From the NCBI GenBank assembly GCA_963932465.1, contig OZ010788.1:194744559-194808558 (forward strand): 64,000 nucleotides of DNA, written 5' to 3'. Positions within the stretch are counted from its first letter, which is position 1. Every line of letters starts with the position of its first letter. The stretch comes from Maratus speciosus (lineage: Eukaryota; Arthropoda; Arachnida; Araneae; Salticidae). Below the pieces are notes generated by a model that saw only the letters and a program-made list of their open reading frames with translations, was not told the DNA's origin and ran no database searches. The position numbers and the translations under genes were made by a program. Positions 57,692-64,000 of this stretch are shown piece after piece.

Positions 57692-59532
57692 TTGTTAATT
57701 CGAAAAAACATCTTTGCTATTAAAAAGAAACAGATTGTACAGCATTTAAATGTATTTCTAAGTAAATCTTTCTCTAAACATTTCTCTGATATTTATTTTG
57801 ACCTCATTATGACTAGGATTAATCTTTTAAATATTAATTTACAAAATAAACATAAAATTCAAAACATGAATACTCAAATGATAATTACTTTTTCAAATCA
57901 CATATTTAATAAAATTAATATCAATTCTATAATTAATGATAAAAATTGTTATTTTCCCATTAATAATCTTCATATATCAAAAACCTTTAAATATCCGAAT
58001 ACAATTGGTAGAAAGATTTTTAACTACAATACATTTTCAAAAAATACATCTGCTGCAAGTAATTTTCCGTGTAAATGCAATGACCCCACTCTAAAAAAAT
58101 ACATAAACAATGATCATGGACATATAATCACTGGAAATCTTGATATTGTTAATGATTTTAAATTGAAACAACTAATGGGTTATGGTACTAAATATAGACT
58201 TCCATCTAAATTTAATGTTAAATCTATTATCAAACAGTTTACATGTGATATTGATATTTTTATTTAAAATTTCAATCTCTTATAATAAGCCTATTGAATA
58301 TTTTAATCAATGGAAAATATTAGTAATTGAAAAATTAACTATGGCTTTAAAAAATAATATTGCTGATTTGGTTTCTATTAATACAAAGCATTTATTTTTT
58401 CCAACAAATTACTAAATTACAAAAAAACTACGTTATTACATATGTAGACAAATCTCCTAATAATTATGCTATTATATGTAAATCTTATTATCACCAACTT
58501 CTTACAACTTGTATTTCTTCTAATAAGTCATTTCAAAAAACTAATGAAAATGTAATTGTAAATAATCGTAAAATTCGAAGTTATTATAAACTATTAAATA
58601 TTTTATCAACTAACTTTAATTATCCTTATTTAGTTCTTATTCCCAAATTTCATAAAACTCCAATTAAATTTAGGACTGTAACTATTGGTTGCAATACATA
58701 TAATAATAAAGCTAATAAACTTCTCTTAAAAATTCTTAATCAATTATATGTACTTACTACAAACAATGATAATACACATTGTATAAAAAATAGCTATCAA
58801 CTTGTCAATATTTAAAAAAATCTTCATTGTGTATATAATATAACGACATATGACTTCAAAGATCTTTTTAATAATATAGACCTCTTAGATTTACATAATA
58901 TTATAAATGCATTATTTAAAAAGTATTATAAAAAACTGGAATTACCATCTAATATTGATATTGCATATTTTAAATCTTTAACAAACTTCATTATCTATAA
59001 TAATTATATATTGCAAGATAACACTTTACATTTACAGCATGTCGGTATACCACAAGGCGGTTGTACATCCAGTTTATTATCAGACTTATACTTATATTAT
59101 TATGAACGTACTTTTACTAATAATAATCTACATTTATATCGTTATATTGATGACATAATTTTAATTGAAACTGACCAATATGTAATTACTAAATTTCCAG
59201 TAGATTATCCCACTAATTTGGAATTAACGGAAAACCTTTTATCTAACAATACAATTAACTTCTTAGATCTTAAAATTACAATAAAAGACAACAAAACAAT
59301 CACAGATTTATATGACAAACGTAAAGAATTTAAATTCAAAGTTAATACATTTACAAATTTTAAATCTTGTCTACATCACTCTGTATTTCGAAATATAACA
59401 CTTAATCATTTATATAGAATAAAATGTTTATGTTCTTCTCCTCTAATTAACAATAATATTAAAAAACTAATTTATGATGCATTAAATCATGGTTTTCCAA
59501 AAAAATTCATATATTCATTAATGTACAATTAG
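57692..59532 (+). pseudogene. Reverse transcriptase of a retroelement (Penelope-like or related), broken
   Basis: Three reading frames in succession belong to one protein. Frame A (57692 to about 58260) holds C-K-C then G-H-I-I-T-G-N-L-D-I-V and L-M-G-Y-G-T-K-Y-R, a motif set I know from a family of metazoan RT proteins. A middle frame (about 58260-58405) and frame C (about 58405-59532) follow, so there are two frameshifts. Frame C holds V-D-K-S-P-N-N-Y, L-I-P-K-F-H-K-T, an in-frame TAA (58813-58815), the first catalytic Asp in T-Y-D-F-K-D-L-F (58852-58854), G-I-P-Q-G-G, Y-I-D-D (59143-59154), N-F-L-D-L-K-I and Y-D-K-R. No GIY-YIG or other endonuclease follows. Codons are extremely A/T-biased (Asn, Lys, Ile, Tyr). 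RT identity is firm; the class is inference. Confidence 0.75.
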
Positions 59533-61379
59533 TACTTTACTTACATGATCATTTAAAACAAATTAACATGCGTAAACAAAATTACAAAAAAATACATATA
59601 AAATAAAAAATATCTATAAAAAATTAAAAATTGTAAAATAATCTATAAAAAATTATTATAGGTTGGATGGGTGGGTAGATGTTAGAGTACGGAGGAGGGT
59701 GGTGTTGTCTGGATAATACGCAATGGTTAATTAAAAAAAATAGGGCTTTTGTATTATCACTATTTTTAATACGTATTTTATAAGGATGTTGATTTGATAT
59801 TTTATATGTAATTGGTGACTTTAATTAATATTATATTTAGCTTAATTAAAGTTTTATCTAATTTACAATCATTTGTTATTTAATTTTAATTTACTCAGGA
59901 CAATATCATATTAATTACTAATAGTATGCCATTTTTATAGTGATTAATTTACAAGTGTATTTAATATAACTAAAGTTATACTGTATGTATTAAAATTGGG
60001 TAATTATTTTTATAATTATTCCTCTATTCTTTTTAATATTGAGCTATTTTCACTATCTGTTATAAAATTTATTATCGGATTAATGTGTTTGAATGTCCCA
60101 CATTCATACTTTTTGGATTTTTATGGCTGTATGAAAATAATCCACACACTATATTTGAGATTTTTAGGTAATGGGAATTTAAGTATCTGATAATCTTCTA
60201 TATACTTCCATATGTTTTTTATTTCCTGTTCATTTTATAATTATCTTATATATAATAGTTATTATTAACGATTTTTATATTATTTTCAATATATATTTAT
60301 ATTAATTATTATTGAATTTATTTTATAGCATATAGCTATATGCTATATATTATCAATGTTATAGAATTATTTAAATTCTTAGTGTAGTTTAAATGAGTAA
60401 GATAATAGAATATTTTGAATGCTTTAAAAAAAATTATTAACAATAGTTTTTTAAAAAATATATAGTGTGGTTTATATTAGGTTAATAATTATCTATATAT
60501 AAGGATTTGTTTGGTATTGTTGTTGATATTCAAAGGCTTTCAATTGTTCTTCTTGTGACATTTGAATAATAAAAATACTACTAGATGGCAGCACCAAAAT
60601 TTGTCTTTTGACGATAAGTTATAAATTTTGTCTTTTGCAGCTCCTTTTTAGTTATAATTTCCTACACCAGGTGATTTTTTTTTGGCTAAATTTTGACGAT
60701 ATTGTTAAATAGTAATTAAGTAATTTAAACGTGCATTTTAGTTATTTTAAATAATGTAATTACTTTCTATTTATTTTATTTTATATTATATTAATTGTAT
60801 TTATCATGGTTTTTCAAAATGAATTAACTGCATCCTTTGATATCAATTACTGTGATTTCTTAACTGTTTTATTCACCTTAATCTTTACGATATTATGGTA
60901 GCCATGTGCGAATGGATATATTGGGAAAAAAAACTGAAATATTAATAGGTATGTTATGTAATATTTCTATTTTATTTGCTATAAATATTTAAATTGGTTT
61001 TATTGATTTTTCCATTTCATATTATTTGATTCTATTCTGTTTTCATTTTTAATCCATTCACTTGATTATAATGGTTGTTCGGGCACAGAGAAAAATAATT
61101 TTTAGCTTTAGCTTTTTATTTATTTTTTTTTTCTCACAGAAAACAACCATTTTGCTTATATCATTGAATTCTGTGCCCTTGAAAACGTAATTCAATATAT
61201 AAGCTTTTCCATTATTTGTCGGTGTCCACTTTCTTCTTTTTTCTTCCATAATAATTCTTAGAATAAATTATTTGGCACTTTCTGATACTTACAGCTTTAA
61301 TTCATAATATTACGGTTTTTGATGGTGGTAGGTTATGTTTAATTAATGGTTATATATATACATATATATATATATGTTG
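59533..61379. other. Extremely AT-rich stretch after the RT remnant
   Basis: No frames or repeat ends recognised. One GC-richer patch (GGTTGGATGGGTGGGTAGAT region, about 59660-59720) may belong to the RT element's 3' end. Confidence 0.5.
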
Positions 61380-61535
61380 TAGGCTAATTGAGAAATCCGG
61401 CTCTTTGCAAACAGCCTAGGCTCTTTGCAAAGAGCCGGGCTAATTGGAGAATCCATCTCCCTTTTTCCAATTAGCCTGATATTTTTCAGGCTTATTGCAA
61501 AGAGCCTAGAAAGCGTTAGGCTAATTGAAAAATGA
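61380..61535. repeat. Cluster of TAGGCTAATTG and GCTCTTTGCAAAGAGC words
   Basis: Alternating motifs in both orientations: GGCTAATTG at 61382, 61438 and 61519, CAATTAGCC near 61468, and GGCTCTTTGCAAAGAGCC, a perfect 18-bp palindrome at 61419-61436, with partial copies at 61399 and 61493. Confidence 0.75.
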
Positions 61536-61669
61536 CCACTTATTATCCGATCAGAGTGATATTTTTAGCTCACAGGCTATCAAAGCCTCAGAGCTTATGT
61601 GCCCGCCGATTCTGTATGTACGTGTGTACGTACGTACGTATGTACGTAACGCGATAACTCTTGATAGAA

Positions 61670-63000
61670 AAATCCGATTTGCTTCAATTTTTTTTCTAGG
61701 TTCATTCTGATAAGGTGCTTCTTTGATTAGTTTTTGGGGTTCATTGGTTAAGGATAAAGGGGAAAAAGGGGGCTAGCCTCCCCCCCCCCTTAATTTATAT
61801 ACATTGGTTTTTCATGCAGAAATATTCGATTTGCTCCATATTTGGTATACCGGTTTATTGTGTTAAGGATCTTCCCTGATTATATTTGGAAGCTCATTAT
61901 TTAAGTATAAAGGGGGGCTACCCCCCTTAAATTAGATAAATCGGTTTTTCATGATGAATTATTCGATTTGCTCCAAATTTGGTATACCGGTTTATTAAGT
62001 TAAGGAGCTGCCTTGATTAGATTTGGAGGTTCATTAGTTACATATAAAGGGAGGAAAGGGGGGCTACCCCCCCCCCCGCCCACCCCCGCCGTAATTCTGA
62101 TACTTGGGTTTTTCATGCAGAAATATGCGATTTGCTATAAATTTGGTATACCGGTTAATTATGTTAAGCAGCTTCCCTGATTACATTTGGAAGATCATTA
62201 GTTAAGTATAAAGGGAGGAAAGGGGGGCTAGATCCCCCCCTTAATTTAGATAAATGGGTTTTTCATGCAGAGTTATTCGATCTGCTCCAAATTTCGTATA
62301 CCGGTTTATTATGTTAAGGAGCTTCCCTGATTAGATTTGGAGGTTCGTTAGTTAAGTATAAAGGGAGGAAAGGGGTGTTAGACACCCCCCCCCTTAATTT
62401 AGATAAATGGGTTTTTCTTGCAGAGTTATTCGATTTGCTCCAAATTTCGTATACCGGTTTATTATGTTAAAGAGCTGCCTTGATTAGATTTGGAGATTTA
62501 TTGGTTAAGTATAAAGGAGGGACAGGGGCTAGTGTCCCCTTAATTTAGATAAATGAGTTTTTCATACAGAATTATTCGATTTGCTTCAAATTTGGTATAT
62601 CAGTTTATTACGATAGGGCTTCCTTCATTTGATTTAGAGGTTCATTGGTTAAGTATAAAAGAGGGGAAAGGGGGGTAATTGCACCTCCCCTTAATTTAGA
62701 TAAATGGGTTTTCATGCAGAATTATCTAATTTAGTTTAATTTTTTTTTCTAGGTTCATTCTAATAAGGAGCTTTTCTGATTAGATTTGAAAGTTCATTGG
62801 TTCAGCATAAAGCGAGAAATGGGGGAGCTAATACACCCCCTTAATTTAGTGAAATGGTTTTTTCATGCAGAATTATCTGATTTGCTTCAAATTTGGTATA
62901 CCAGTTTATTATGTTAAGTAGCTTTCCTGATTAGATTTGGAGGTTCTTTGGTTAAGTAGAAAGGGGGTAACGGGGACTAATCCCTTCATTTATTTTTCGA
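61670..63000 (+). repeat. Tandem array, about 150-bp unit, nine copies
   Basis: Landmark (C)GATTTGCT(C/T)C at 61676, 61828, 61965, 62129, 62279, 62431, 62578, 62726 (degenerate) and 62878. Each unit has TTTTTCATGCAGA, TTTGGTATACCGGTTTATTA, GATTAGATTTGGAGGTTCAT and TAAAGGG with a variable C-run block before TTAATTTAGATAAATGG. Confidence 0.93.
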
Positions 63001-63160
63001 GGGGCATTATTCTTTGAAATAAGAGTATAATATACAATTAATGTGAATAGCCTATGAGCTCAATGCCAGCAGTTTAACTGGGCAATTTTCTTTTTATTAG
63101 GTTTATTAACGCATAACCCTACCCAAACCGAAAAATAAATTACAACAGACCGTACCCCGA

Positions 63161-63500
63161 TCCGAGCAAGACAAAATAATTTCAGTCTACATGCAACCCG
63201 ACCCGAACCTGAGAGTTCCATTTGAAAAAACCCGAAATCCCGAACCAAATCTGATAATCAACAAAAATCTTCCAAAGATGCATAACCGGGTCCGAACAAG
63301 ACAAATTAGTTTCCGTGGACACGCAATGCTACCAGAATCTAAAAATTCCATTCGAAGTGAACCTGAAACCCGTCCCGAACCAAATCTTAACCGACAAAAA
63401 TATTCCAAAGAACTATAACCCGATGCAAGCCAGACAAAATAATCTCAGTCCACCGGCAACCCGATCCGAACCTGAAAGTTTTAATTGAACTCAATCCGAA
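63161..63500 (+). repeat. Tandem array, about 130-bp unit, three copies
   Basis: Landmark AGACAAA(A/T)(T)A at 63169, 63299 and 63432; shared CCCGAACC(T/A), ACAAAAAT(C/A)TTCCAAAGA and CATAACCCGAT text. Sits in the spacer between the two inverted ~150-bp arrays. Confidence 0.8.
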
Positions 63501-63555
63501 ACCTGGTTGTGGCAGGTTTTCGAGTTGACTTCAAATGGAACCTTCAAGTTCAAAC

Positions 63556-64000
63556 TAAATTAGATAATTCTGCATGAAAACCCATTTATCTAAATTAAGG
63601 GGAGGGGCAATTGCCCCCCTTTACCCCCTTTTATACTTAACCAATGAACCTCCAAATCAAATGAAGGAAGCCATATCGTAATAAACTGAAATATCAAATT
63701 TGAAGCAAATCGAATAATTCTGTATGAAAAACCCATTTATCTAAATTAAGGGGACACTAGACCCTGTCCCTACTTTATACTTAACCAATACATCTCCAAA
63801 TCTAATCAGGGTAGCTCCTTAACATAATAAACCGGTATACGAAATTTGGAGCAAATCGAATAACTCTGCATGAAAAACCCATTTATCTAAATTAAGGGGG
63901 GATGTCTAGCCCCCCTTTCCACCCTTTATGCTTAACTAATGAACCTCCAAATCTAATCAGGGAAGCTCCTTAACATAATAAACCGGTATACGAAATTTGA
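63556..64000 (-). repeat. Inverted continuation of the ~150-bp array
   Basis: Three units and a fourth cut by the window end, in reverse orientation. Unit by unit they match specific left units: 63563 carries the variant of 62726 (CTAATTTAGTTT complement), 63710 that of 62578 (ATACAGAATT and CTAGTGTCCCC), and 63860 that of 62431. Confidence 0.92.

Noticed and set aside
63187..63418. Frames rich in Arg-Pro-Glu on both strands
   Set aside because: They result from the CCCGAACC tandem repeat.

Overview
The window is AT-rich eukaryotic DNA, most likely from an arthropod and perhaps a chelicerate; that placement is inference from protein style and repeat content, since no species marker is present. 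The only host gene I can support is a nuclear lamin on the minus strand. Seven coding exons run from the start codon at 29879 down to position 43 (470 codons). They cover the head, the whole coiled-coil rod, the nuclear localisation signal and the first residues of the lamin tail domain. The rest of the tail lies beyond the left edge. Exon lengths of 171, 126 and 221 nt and all intron phases match vertebrate lamin genes as I recall them, which makes the gene model strong.

Layout: 1-4.3 kb, exons 7 and 6 with intron 6 (a nested hAT element). 4.3-14.0 kb, intron 5, a 9.7 kb repository of pogo/Tigger-like elements, a Copia-type gag reading frame with a zinc knuckle, a probable solo LTR, a tRNA-derived SINE and a palindromic MITE. 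14.0-21.2 kb, exons 5 to 2 with introns holding two copies of one hAT MITE, palindromic repeats, a piggyBac-type MITE and a 55-bp duplication that copies a splice donor. 21.2-29.5 kb, intron 1, with tandem arrays and hAT elements, one keeping a transposase C-terminal remnant. 29.5-30.1 kb, exon 1, a short overlapping upstream ORF and a GC-richer CCAAT-box promoter.

30.1-64.0 kb has no host gene that I can recognise. It is a dense transposon landscape. Several hAT elements have intact 8-bp target duplications. An outer pogo/Tigger-like pair of ends at 36356 and 47992 encloses a CACTG-ended element, which encloses a pogo-like element, which encloses another. A 33-bp minisatellite shows higher-order structure, and a ~327-bp satellite follows a 128-bp hairpin repeat that recurs at 57.5 kb. 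A decayed, very AT-rich reverse transcriptase gene lies at 57.7-59.5 kb. The right end is a large inverted arrangement of ~150-bp tandem units.

The strongest leads for novelty are the near-identical hairpin repeat beside arrays and the RT element, the inverted repeat at 1.4-1.65 kb with a hammerhead-like core exactly at its arm boundary, the short gag reading frame in intron 5, and the 33-bp minisatellite carried both outside and inside a hAT element. No CRISPR array, operon, rRNA or bacterial gene was seen.
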